64,000 bases of DNA from the NCBI RefSeq assembly GCF_001542415.1, contig NZ_LNCU01000107.1:48991-112990 (forward strand), written 5' to 3'. The notes under the pieces are model-generated. The model was not told the DNA's origin and made no database searches. It saw nothing but the letters and a program-made list of their open reading frames with translations. The position numbers and the translations under genes were made by a program. This DNA comes from Bradyrhizobium macuxiense (GTDB taxonomy: Bacteria > Pseudomonadota > Alphaproteobacteria > Rhizobiales > Xanthobacteraceae). The first letter of the stretch is position 1, and the number at the start of each line of letters is the position of its first letter. Shown piece after piece: positions 15,607 to 23,346 of the stretch.

Positions 15607-16554
15607 TCAGGCTTTCCAGACGACAGACTGTTCGTGCCGCTTGATAAGGTCCGCGAGGCTCCCAAAACCCTTGATTATAAAATCGGTGAAGGCAGCAATA
15701 GCGGGGGACTGAGGACTTCCAGCCAGCTTCAGAATGCCCAGCGCTCGCTCTGGATGAGGAACGCGCAGCGGCAGTGCGGTGATTTCGCGTTCCTTGCGGT
15801 AAGCAAAGACGACGCCATGCGGCAGTATCGTGAGCGCGTCTGTACGCTTCAGATAATTGATGGCGCTCGCCAGCGAACCGCCGACATAGGGAACGCTGAC
15901 GCCCGTCGAACCGAACGAGAGAAGGAGCGCACGCATATCGGCCTGCAGAGGACTGTTGAGCGGCGGCGCGATCCAAGGGTAGTCTAGGACTTCCGACCCC
16001 CTCAGCTTGCGCTTCATCAGCAGCGGATGCGTGACGCGACAGGCCACGACGTTGCGTCCGGGCAGTATGCTTCGGAATTCGAGGTCGTCACCGTCGAGCA
16101 CGTCCACCGGGCAGATTGCGAGGTCGACCCGGTCGGCGCGGATGGCGCTCTGCAGTTCCTCCATGTAGCCGTAGCTTTGAATGACGCGGACGTCTGGGCG
16201 CGCGACGTGAAAGTCAGCGATCAGATTCGAAACCAACCCGTCCATGAAGAACTGCGTCCCGGCAACTCGCACCGCTCCGGTGCGGCCCTCCCGGAAGTTG
16301 TCGACGAGTTCCGAGGCCTTGCGTGACGATAGAAGCATCGCCTGGCCATGGTCGGCGAGGGCGCGGCCGAACGGCGTCGGGCGCAGTGGCCGCCGCCCCT
16401 TCACGAAGAGAGCTTCGCCGAGCCGTTTCTCTAATATGGCCAGCGTACGCGAGACCGCAGGCTGAGTCATCCCGAGGAGCTCCGCGCCTTCGCTTACGCC
16501 GCCGGCGTTGACTACCGCGGCCAACTGGATGAGATGCCGTTCGTCGAGCTTCAT
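15607..16554 (-). CDS. LysR-family transcriptional regulator
   Basis: A 315-residue protein. Residues 1-62 (DERHLIQLAAVVNAGGVSEG, LLGMTQPAVSRTLAILEKRL) are the winged helix-turn-helix; residues 90-300 are the periplasmic-binding-like effector domain, beginning VRVAGTQFFMDGLVSNLIA. It is divergent from the intradiol dioxygenase gene at 16689 with 134 bases between. It is probably the activator of the 16689-26051 operon, responding to a phenol or ring-cleavage product. GbpR-type LysR regulators have the same start. The effector cannot be read from the sequence. Confidence 0.9.
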   Translation of the reverse strand: MKLDERHLIQLAAVVNAGGVSEGAELLGMTQPAVSRTLAILEKRLGEALFVKGRRPLRPTPFGRALADHGQAMLLSSRKASELVDNFREGRTGAVRVAGTQFFMDGLVSNLIADFHVARPDVRVIQSYGYMEELQSAIRADRVDLAICPVDVLDGDDLEFRSILPGRNVVACRVTHPLLMKRKLRGSEVLDYPWIAPPLNSPLQADMRALLLSFGSTGVSVPYVGGSLASAINYLKRTDALTILPHGVVFAYRKEREITALPLRVPHPERALGILKLAGSPQSPAIAAFTDFIIKGFGSLADLIKRHEQSVVWKA

Positions 16555-16597
16555 ACCAGATTGCTATATTATCTGCTCAAGAAATCATCAACGGGAG

Positions 16598-16623
16598 AAG
16601 CGGGGCCTGCTACCGCTTTTTTT
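16598..16623 (+). terminator. Hairpin with T-run in the operon leader (possible attenuator)
   Basis: AAGCGG (16598-16603) pairs with CCGCTT (16613-16618) around a 9-base loop, and the plus strand continues with a run of T to 16623. This is the form of a Rho-independent terminator on the plus strand, located upstream of the first gene of the plus operon. It could therefore act as an attenuator. The stem is short, so it may also be chance. Confidence 0.4.
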
Positions 16624-16652
16624 CTTAAGGGAAGCGAATTCAGGGAGGACCG

Positions 16653-16688
16653 ATGCGGCGGCTGTTACCCATCGATCTCGACGATTAG
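16653..16688 (+). other. 11-codon leader frame (or interrupted N-terminus) before the first dioxygenase
   Basis: ATG 16653 follows a strong GGAGGAC ribosome site, encodes MRRLLPIDLDD and ends at TAG 16686-16688. The next codon is ATG 16689 in the same frame, so only the TAG separates them. Either this is a short coupled leader, or the original dioxygenase began at 16653 and now carries a nonsense codon at position 12. Confidence 0.5.
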
Positions 16689-17525
16689 ATGGAAAGCGAA
16701 GTCGCCCGGCGCATCGCGAGGGTCGGCAAGGGCCGGCTCACGACGGCCATGGTCGAGGTCGTCGAACAAGTCCATCGGATTATCAGTGAACTTCGTCCGA
16801 CCCGGGCGGAGTGGCGGGAAACTATCAGGTACCTCACCGCCATCGGGGACGCCACGACCGACAACCGGCAGGAGTGGGTTCTACTGGCCGATCTCCTCGG
16901 AGCCTCGGTGCTTGTTGAGAAGATTAATAGCCGCCGTCCCGTCGGCGCGACGCCGAACGCGCCTCGCGGTCCCTTCTACCGCGCCGATGCGCCGCGCCAC
17001 TCGAACGGCGCCAACATCTGCCTCGACGGCGTCGGTGAACCCTTATCCGTAAAAGGAAGGGTCGTCGATCTGGACGGATGCCCGGTTGCCGGAGCGGTGG
17101 TCGAGACGTGGCAAGCGAACGGAGAGGGCTTTTTCGAGAACCAGCAGCCGGACAACCAACCCGACTGCAATCTCCGCGGCGTCTTTAAGACGGATGCGCG
17201 GGGCGAATTTGATTATCTCACTATTAAGCCCGCGAGCTACTTCGTCCCGATGGACGGTCCAGCTGGGAAGCTGCTCGGCGCTCTGGGCTGCCCATTGCGC
17301 CGACCGGCCAACATCCATTTCATCGTCTCCGCCGACGGCTTCGAGTCGGTCACGACGCAGGTGTTCGATCGGGTAGATGCAGCCACAATAGAGGATGCTC
17401 TTTATGCCGTGCGGCCGAACCTGCTTGCCGACTTCAAACAAACGCGTCGCAAAGACATCCCGTGGTGTCTCGAGTTCACGTTCGTGATGGCTCGGGCGCC
17501 AAAGACGCCGAGAGGTGCAGCATGA
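16689..17525 (+). CDS. Intradiol ring-cleavage dioxygenase paralogue with degraded iron site
   Basis: A 278-residue protein of the catechol/hydroxyquinol 1,2-dioxygenase family. N-terminal helical dimer region at residues 1-85, then GPFYRADAP and the beta-sandwich from residue 110. Compared with the intact paralogue at 25113, the first Tyr ligand is Phe (F149 in GEGFFENQ) and the first His ligand is Asn (N208 in RPANIHF). Tyr184 and His210 remain. With two of the four Fe(III) ligands gone it should not work as a normal ring-cleavage enzyme. It has no ribosome site of its own apart from the leader frame. Its stop overlaps the reductase start. It may be a regulator, an assembly partner, or a decaying copy. 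Confidence 0.85.
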   Translation: MESEVARRIARVGKGRLTTAMVEVVEQVHRIISELRPTRAEWRETIRYLTAIGDATTDNRQEWVLLADLLGASVLVEKINSRRPVGATPNAPRGPFYRADAPRHSNGANICLDGVGEPLSVKGRVVDLDGCPVAGAVVETWQANGEGFFENQQPDNQPDCNLRGVFKTDARGEFDYLTIKPASYFVPMDGPAGKLLGALGCPLRRPANIHFIVSADGFESVTTQVFDRVDAATIEDALYAVRPNLLADFKQTRRKDIPWCLEFTFVMARAPKTPRGAA

Positions 17526-18592
17526 ACGGATCCCGATCTTTCGTCTTTCCCGGTATCCGATCACGCGTAGTGTTCGGGGCGGGCACGATCTCGCAGGTTG
17601 GCGTCGAGATGAAACGCCTTGAGTGTCGCAAGGCACTGATCCTGACGACGCCGCAACAGCGCGAGGACGGCGAGGCGCTCGCCGCCCGGATCGGAGGATC
17701 GGGCGCGGTCGTTTTCTCCGGCGCGACGATGCATACGCCTGTAGATGTCACCCGCAAAGCTCTTGAGGTCTACGAAAGTGCCGATGCAGACTGCGTGATC
17801 TCGCTCGGAGGCGGTTCGTCCATCGGGCTCGGCAAAGCGATCGCGCTGCGTACCGGTGTCGATCAGATCGCCGTACCGACGACTTATGCCGGGTCGGAGA
17901 TGACCGATATCCTGGGGGAGACCCAGAACGGCGAAAAGACCACCCGGCGGGATCCCGCGATCCTACCGGAAACCGTGATCTACGACGTAGATTTTACGAT
18001 GACGCTTCCGAAAAGCATGACGGTGTCGTCGGGCATGAACTCGATTGCCCATGCCGCCGAGGCACTCTATGCGTCGGATCGCAATCCGATTCTGTCGATG
18101 ATGGCGGCCGATGCGATAAAATCCCTCGCGGCAGCGTTGCCGGCGGTCGCCGCGGATCCGGCCGACCGCAACGGTCGTGCGGAAGCGCTCTACGGCGCGT
18201 GGCTGAGCGGTGCCGTCCTCGGTGGGACGTCGATGGCCCTCCATCACAAGCTTTGCCACGTGCTCGGCGGCAGCTTCGATACACCGCACGCCGAGACGCA
18301 CGCAATCCTTCTGCCTCATACCGTCGGGTTCAACGCCGCGGCGGTCGATGAGCTGCTCAAGCCGATTTCCGATGCGCTCGATGGTACGACGCCCGGCAAG
18401 GCGCTCCATCGCTTTGCGATCCGCCTTGAGGCACCGACGAAGCTGAAGGAACTCGGTCTCAGCGAGGCTGATCTCGATCGCGCTGCCGAAATCGCAGTCA
18501 AAAATCCCTACTTCAACCCGCGACCATTCGATCAGGCGGAGATTCGCGCGCTCCTGAGGGATGCGTGGATAGGGAGAGAACCGCCGCTTTAG
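17522..18592 (+). CDS. Maleylacetate reductase (iron-containing alcohol dehydrogenase family)
   Basis: A 356-residue protein starting MNGSRSFVFPGIRSRVVFGAGT, the usual opening of maleylacetate reductases. CVISLGGGSSIGLGKAIAL is the NAD(P)-binding loop; AVPTTYAGSEMTDILGET is the family signature; MALHHKLCHVLGGSFDTPHAETHA carries the conserved His residues. It reduces maleylacetate to 3-oxoadipate with NADH, the step after hydroxyquinol ring cleavage. ATG overlaps the dioxygenase TGA. Together with the hydroxyquinol 1,2-dioxygenase at 25113 it defines the lower pathway of this operon. Confidence 0.92.
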   Translation: MNGSRSFVFPGIRSRVVFGAGTISQVGVEMKRLECRKALILTTPQQREDGEALAARIGGSGAVVFSGATMHTPVDVTRKALEVYESADADCVISLGGGSSIGLGKAIALRTGVDQIAVPTTYAGSEMTDILGETQNGEKTTRRDPAILPETVIYDVDFTMTLPKSMTVSSGMNSIAHAAEALYASDRNPILSMMAADAIKSLAAALPAVAADPADRNGRAEALYGAWLSGAVLGGTSMALHHKLCHVLGGSFDTPHAETHAILLPHTVGFNAAAVDELLKPISDALDGTTPGKALHRFAIRLEAPTKLKELGLSEADLDRAAEIAVKNPYFNPRPFDQAEIRALLRDAWIGREPPL

Positions 18593-18619
18593 GCAAATGA
18601 TTTCAGGGAGGAAACGAAT

Positions 18620-19900
18620 ATGATCACACGAAGAAGACTATTGAAGACGAGCGCTGTGGGCGGCCTGCTTGCCGCGGCAGACGGAATCTTCAAGCCCGCG
18701 TTGGCCGCGGGCAAGGCGGCTAAGATCGGTTACGTCAGCCCGCAAAGCGGACCGCTCGCTGCGTTCGCCGAAGCGGACAAGTTCATTATCGACGGCTTCG
18801 TTGCCGCGGCGAAGTCGGCAGGACTTCAGGTGCAGGTCGTCGTCAAGGACAGCCAGTCCAACCCGAATCGTGCCGCTGAAGTAGCGAAAGAGCTTGTCGT
18901 TAGTGACAAGATCAATCTGATGTTGGTGGCGTCGACGCCGGAGACCACCAATCCGGTATCCACGATCTGCGAATCCGAGGGCGTTCCTTGCATCTCGACG
19001 GTCGCGCCCTGGCAGCCTTGGTTTATCGGCCAGCAGGGCAATCCAGGCGATTCCGCATCCTGGAAGCCGTTCGGTTACTCGTATCACTTCTTTTGGGGCC
19101 TTGAGGACGTCATCGCCGTATTCACCAACATGTGGGGGCAATTGTCGACCGACAAGCAGGTCGGCGGGCTCTTTCCGAACGACGGCGATGGCAACGCCTG
19201 GGGCGACGGGAAGTTAGGCTTCCCGCCCGTGCTCACGGAAAAGGGCTACAAGCTCATCGATCCCGGCCGTTATCAGAATCTTTCGGACGACTTTTCCGCT
19301 CAAATCAACGCGTTCAAGTCCGGAAACGTCGAGATCGTCACCGGAGTGATGATCCCGCCCGATTTCACAACATTCTGGAATCAAGCCAAGCAGAAGGGCT
19401 TCACGCCGAAGATCGCGTCGATGGGGAAGGCATTGCTGTTTCCTCAAGCCGTCGAAGCTCTGGGCAAGCAGGGACACAATCTTTCCTCCGAAGTCTGGTG
19501 GACGCCCAGCCATCCCTTCAAGTCGTCACTGACCGACGTATCGTCCAAGGAACTCGCCGAAGGCTTCACGGCTGCGACGAAGCGGCCGTGGACGCAACCG
19601 ATCGGATTCGTACACGCGCTGTTCGAGATCGCCGCCGACGTCCTCAAGCGGGTCGAGGACCCGACCGACGCAGACAAGGTGACGGCGGCCGTCGCCGCCA
19701 CAAAGCTCAATACCATCGTCGGTCCGATCGCCTGGGACGGCGCTAGGCTGCCGCCCTTCGCCGCGAAGAACATCTGCAAGACGCCGTTGGTCGGTGGGCA
19801 GTGGCGGCTGAAGGACGGCGGCGGCTACGACCTCGTCATTACCGACAACAAGACGTCGCCGAACATCCCGACTGGAGGGAAGATGGAGCCGATCGTCTAG
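18620..19900 (+). CDS. ABC transporter substrate-binding protein (HAAT/LivK type), Tat signal
   Basis: A 426-residue periplasmic protein. MITRRRLLKTSAVGGLLAAA is a twin-arginine-type signal peptide, with probable cleavage after about residue 29 (KPALA). The mature part starts KIGYVSPQSGPLAAFAEAD, typical of type I periplasmic binding proteins of the branched-chain/aromatic family. A GGGAGGAAA ribosome site precedes the ATG. The position inside a phenol-degradation operon suggests that it captures an aromatic or ring-derived acid rather than leucine. Four transporter genes follow directly. Confidence 0.92.
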   Translation: MITRRRLLKTSAVGGLLAAADGIFKPALAAGKAAKIGYVSPQSGPLAAFAEADKFIIDGFVAAAKSAGLQVQVVVKDSQSNPNRAAEVAKELVVSDKINLMLVASTPETTNPVSTICESEGVPCISTVAPWQPWFIGQQGNPGDSASWKPFGYSYHFFWGLEDVIAVFTNMWGQLSTDKQVGGLFPNDGDGNAWGDGKLGFPPVLTEKGYKLIDPGRYQNLSDDFSAQINAFKSGNVEIVTGVMIPPDFTTFWNQAKQKGFTPKIASMGKALLFPQAVEALGKQGHNLSSEVWWTPSHPFKSSLTDVSSKELAEGFTAATKRPWTQPIGFVHALFEIAADVLKRVEDPTDADKVTAAVAATKLNTIVGPIAWDGARLPPFAAKNICKTPLVGGQWRLKDGGGYDLVITDNKTSPNIPTGGKMEPIV

Positions 19901-19955
19901 TGCGACCGAGCTTTCATTCCAACAAACCGCAACGACGAAAGGGGGAAGACTCGAC

Positions 19956-20675
19956 GTGCCTATTCTCGAACTGGACCAGGTCTCCAAGAGCTTCGGCTCG
20001 CTGAAAGTCACTGACGATGTGACCTTCGGCGTGGAACCAGGCGAGGCGCTCGGCATCATCGGTCCCAATGGGGCAGGGAAATCGACGCTCTTCAACCTGA
20101 TTACGGGCAACGTTCGCGTCGACGCCGGCCGCGTCTCGTTCGACGGCGCCGACGTGACGCGGACGCCACCCATGAAGCGGTGTCACGCTGGCGTGGGACG
20201 TACCTTCCAGATCCCGCAGCCGTTCGAGAAGCTCACAGTGTTCGAGAATCTGGTTGTCGCGGCGGCCATGGGATCGCGGAAGGCCGAATCCGAAGTCACG
20301 GATCGCTGCGCGGACATCTTGGTGAGGACGGGTCTAGTCGAACGAGCCAACGTGCTCGCTGGCGGTCTCGGCCTCCTGCAGCGCAAGCGCCTCGAACTCG
20401 CCCGCGCGCTCGCCACCGATCCGAAGCTGCTTCTGCTCGACGAGATTGCAGGCGGCCTGACCGAAGCGGAGTGCCGGTCTCTCGTCGACACCATCCGCTC
20501 CATCCATGCCTCCGGTGTCACGATCGTGTGGATCGAACACGTACTTCACGCCCTAAACGCGATCGTGCAGCGGCTCCTCGTTCTGAACTTCGGCAAAGTC
20601 GTCGGCATCGGCGCTCCGGAGGAGATCATGGCATCCAGCGCGGTGCGGGAGATCTATTTGGGAATCGACGTCTGA
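19956..20675 (+). CDS. ABC transporter ATP-binding protein (LivG type)
   Basis: A 239-residue ATPase. Walker A GPNGAGKST near residues 35-43, and Walker B LLLLDEIAGGLT near residue 155. The ABC signature is altered: the usual LSGG position reads GLLQRKRLELARAL, without a clear serine. A His switch lies in WIEHVLHAL. LivG proteins normally show LPYGxQRRLEIARAL, so the reduced signature is within family variation. The gene ends in TGATG shared with the next start. It energises import together with the LivF-type ATPase. Confidence 0.92.
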   Translation: MPILELDQVSKSFGSLKVTDDVTFGVEPGEALGIIGPNGAGKSTLFNLITGNVRVDAGRVSFDGADVTRTPPMKRCHAGVGRTFQIPQPFEKLTVFENLVVAAAMGSRKAESEVTDRCADILVRTGLVERANVLAGGLGLLQRKRLELARALATDPKLLLLDEIAGGLTEAECRSLVDTIRSIHASGVTIVWIEHVLHALNAIVQRLLVLNFGKVVGIGAPEEIMASSAVREIYLGIDV

Positions 20676-21382
20676 TGGCTCTTCTCCAGACAAATGGGCT
20701 GACCGCCTTTTACCGCGACTTCCAGGCCCTGTTCGGCGTGGATTTGTGGCTCGATGCTGGGGAGACCGTCGCGATTGTCGGCGCGAACGGTGCCGGCAAA
20801 TCGACTCTGATGCGGTCAGTGTCGGGTGTCCTTCGCAACAAACCCGAGCAAATTGTGTTCGACGGCCGCCCGATAGGCGCGCTGGCCGCACCGGAGGTGA
20901 TGGCGCTCGGGATCGCGATGGTGCCGGAAGGGCGCAAGCTGTTTCCATCGCTCACGGTCGAGGAGAACCTGCTGATTGGTCGCTATGGCCGCTCGACCAA
21001 CGGTCCATGGTCGCTCGAGACGATCTATCAACTGTTTCCGGTGCTCAAGGAACGGCGCAACAACCCCGGAACCGCGCTCTCGGGCGGCCAACAGCAGATG
21101 GTCTCAATCGGCCGAGCGCTGATGTCGAACCCGCACGTTCTTCTGTGCGACGAGCTCAGTTTGGGACTGGCTCCTGTCATCATCAAGGACATATACGCCG
21201 CGTTCCCCGCAATCCGCGAAAGTGGAGCATCCATCGTCATCGTCGAACAGGACATCGGTCAGGCCATGAAGGTCGCCGATCGCCTGTACTGCATGATGGA
21301 AGGAAGGGTGACCTTGAGCGGCCGCCCGATGGAATTGAAACGCGAGGCGATCCACGCCGCATATTTCGGGGCTGATTCATGA
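20675..21382 (+). CDS. ABC transporter ATP-binding protein (LivF type)
   Basis: A 235-residue ATPase. Walker A VGANGAGKST, signature LSGGQQQMVSIGRAL, Walker B VLLCDELSLGLAP and His switch IVEQDIGQA are all present. The start ATG at 20675 shares its A with the TGA of the LivG gene. A longer frame is open upstream, but it only shadows that gene. Its 3' end overlaps the permease start by four bases (ATGA). Membrane-associated on the cytoplasmic side. Confidence 0.94.
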   Translation: MALLQTNGLTAFYRDFQALFGVDLWLDAGETVAIVGANGAGKSTLMRSVSGVLRNKPEQIVFDGRPIGALAAPEVMALGIAMVPEGRKLFPSLTVEENLLIGRYGRSTNGPWSLETIYQLFPVLKERRNNPGTALSGGQQQMVSIGRALMSNPHVLLCDELSLGLAPVIIKDIYAAFPAIRESGASIVIVEQDIGQAMKVADRLYCMMEGRVTLSGRPMELKREAIHAAYFGADS

Positions 21383-22242
21383 ATTGGGTGGACACCGTAC
21401 TTCAGGGCATTCTTCTGGGAGGGCTCTACGCGCTCTTCGCGGCGGGACTGTCTCTCGTCTTCGGTATCATGCGGCTGGTCAATCTCGCGCATGGCGATCT
21501 GATCGTGCTTGCGGCCTATCTGATTTTCGTCCTGGTCGGCACACTCGGTCTCAATCCGTTCGTCGCAATGGCGATCGCCATGCCGATCATGTTCGCGATC
21601 GGCTGGCTACTGCAGACATACGTGTTCAATCGCACGCTCGGTCCGGACATCCTACCGCCTCTGCTCGTGACGTTTGGCCTGTCCGTCGTGCTTCAGAATG
21701 GCTTGCTTCAGGCCTATTCTGCCGATAGTCGGCGTATCCCGTCCGGATATCTGGAGACGGCGTCGGTCCGGCTGGGGTCTCTTCACGTCGGCGTCATGCC
21801 GTTGCTCACGTTCGCATCGGCGCTTGCGGTAATAGTGATCCTGAACCGTCTGCTCTACGCGACGGAGCTCGGTCGCGCATTTCGCGCGACGTCGGACGAT
21901 GCCGTCACGGCCGGGTTGATGGGCATCAGGCCTCAGCGAACCTTCGCCATCGCCACCGGCATCGCCATGGCCGTCGTCGCCATTGCAGCTCTGTATCTCG
22001 GCACGCGCTCGAACTTCGATCCCACCATCGGCCCCGCACGTCTGATTTATGCGTTCGAGTCGGTCATCATGGGCGGTCTGGGATCGCTTTGGGGCACGTT
22101 GGCAGGCGGCATCGTGTTGGGCGTGGCTCAAACGATCGGCGGCGCCGTCAATCCCGAATGGCAGATCCTCGCGGGTCACATCGCCTTCGTGCTGGTGCTG
22201 CTGTTCCGCCCGCGCGGCTTGTTCCCACGCGCCGTGGATTGA
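21379..22242 (+). CDS. ABC transporter permease (LivH type)
   Basis: A 287-residue inner-membrane protein with about eight hydrophobic segments. It starts MNWVDTVLQGILLGGLYALFAAGLS, the usual LivH opening, and continues with the GIMRLVNLAHGDL motif. The EAA-like loop GRAFRATSDDAVTAGLMGI contacts the ATPases. Translation is coupled to the LivF gene. Forms the channel with the LivM-type permease encoded next. Confidence 0.93.
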   Translation: MNWVDTVLQGILLGGLYALFAAGLSLVFGIMRLVNLAHGDLIVLAAYLIFVLVGTLGLNPFVAMAIAMPIMFAIGWLLQTYVFNRTLGPDILPPLLVTFGLSVVLQNGLLQAYSADSRRIPSGYLETASVRLGSLHVGVMPLLTFASALAVIVILNRLLYATELGRAFRATSDDAVTAGLMGIRPQRTFAIATGIAMAVVAIAALYLGTRSNFDPTIGPARLIYAFESVIMGGLGSLWGTLAGGIVLGVAQTIGGAVNPEWQILAGHIAFVLVLLFRPRGLFPRAVD

Positions 22243-22252
22243 GGGGGCGACC

Positions 22253-23314
22253 ATGCATGGACCGGCAACGACTTGGCGCGTTGAAACGAGAACTAAAACC
22301 TCGACCATATTCATGGCATTCGGCGCGCTGGCGGTCATCGCCGGCCTGCTGGCGCCGCTCTACGTGCCGCGAGCCGCGCTGCAGGATCTGTTCTTCATCC
22401 TGACCATGCTGGTGCTGGCGCAAAGCTGGAATCTGCTGGCCGGCTACGCGGGACTGGTATCGGTCGGTCAGCAGGCCTTCGTCGGTCTCGGCGCCTACGT
22501 GATGTTCGCCGGCGTCCTCCTGTTCAAGCTAGATCCTCTAGTCGCCATTCTGCTTGGCGGCTTCGCCGCGGCTTTGCTGGCCATCCCGGCCGGTATCTTC
22601 GCCTTCCGCCTGCAAGGCGCTTACTTTGCGATCGGTACCTGGGTTGTCGCCGAGATCGTGCGGCTCGTCGTCGCGCAATGGAAGACGCTAGGCGGTGGGA
22701 CAGGCACGTCCCTGCCAGGACCGGCGACGCGGAGCATGCTGGGCATCGATCTGGCGAAAAATCTGTTCGGCTTCCGTCCAGCCCAGGCGGTCGACGTAAT
22801 CTGCTACTGGGTCGCGCTTCTTCTCGCGGTAGCGACGATTCTGCTGGTTTATCGGCTCTTGCGATCGCGCCAGGGGTTGGCGCTCGCCTCGGTGCGCGAC
22901 AATCACGAGGCAGCGAGGGCGATCGGCGTCGATGCGCGCCGTCTGAGAGCCATCGTGTACGTAGCGAGTGCGTTCATGACCGGGATCGTCGGTGCACTGA
23001 TCTACGTCCAGAAGGCACGCATCTCGCCGGACGCGGCATTCTCGCTGACGGACTGGACGGCTTACGTGATCTTCATCGTGGTGATTGGCGGCATCGGCAC
23101 GATCGAGGGACCGATCGTGGGAGTGCTCATCTTCTTCGGTCTACAAAAGCTTCTTGCGGATTTCGGATCGATCTACCTGCTGGTGCTCGGTCTGATCGGA
23201 ATCGTCGTAATGCTGTTCGCGCAAGAGGGGCTTTGGGGGCTATTCGCGAGCCGCACCGGCATTCAGCTTCTACCCGTCCGACGTCTTCTTCGCGGCGGAT
23301 CTCTCAAAAACTGA
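22253..23314 (+). CDS. ABC transporter permease (LivM type)
   Basis: A 353-residue inner-membrane protein. After a short polar N-terminus come hydrophobic segments beginning FMAFGALAVIAGLLAPLYVP. QSWNLLAGYAGLVSVGQQAF is the conserved LivM motif, and ASVRDNHEAARAIGVDARRL the ATPase-contact loop. ATG 22253 was chosen because it follows a GGGGGCGA ribosome site; the frame is open upstream only as a shadow of the LivH gene. It completes the importer encoded from 18620. Confidence 0.93.
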   Translation: MHGPATTWRVETRTKTSTIFMAFGALAVIAGLLAPLYVPRAALQDLFFILTMLVLAQSWNLLAGYAGLVSVGQQAFVGLGAYVMFAGVLLFKLDPLVAILLGGFAAALLAIPAGIFAFRLQGAYFAIGTWVVAEIVRLVVAQWKTLGGGTGTSLPGPATRSMLGIDLAKNLFGFRPAQAVDVICYWVALLLAVATILLVYRLLRSRQGLALASVRDNHEAARAIGVDARRLRAIVYVASAFMTGIVGALIYVQKARISPDAAFSLTDWTAYVIFIVVIGGIGTIEGPIVGVLIFFGLQKLLADFGSIYLLVLGLIGIVVMLFAQEGLWGLFASRTGIQLLPVRRLLRGGSLKN

Positions 23315-23346
23315 ACAACGAACCGAACAGACGAAGGGAGGGCCAA

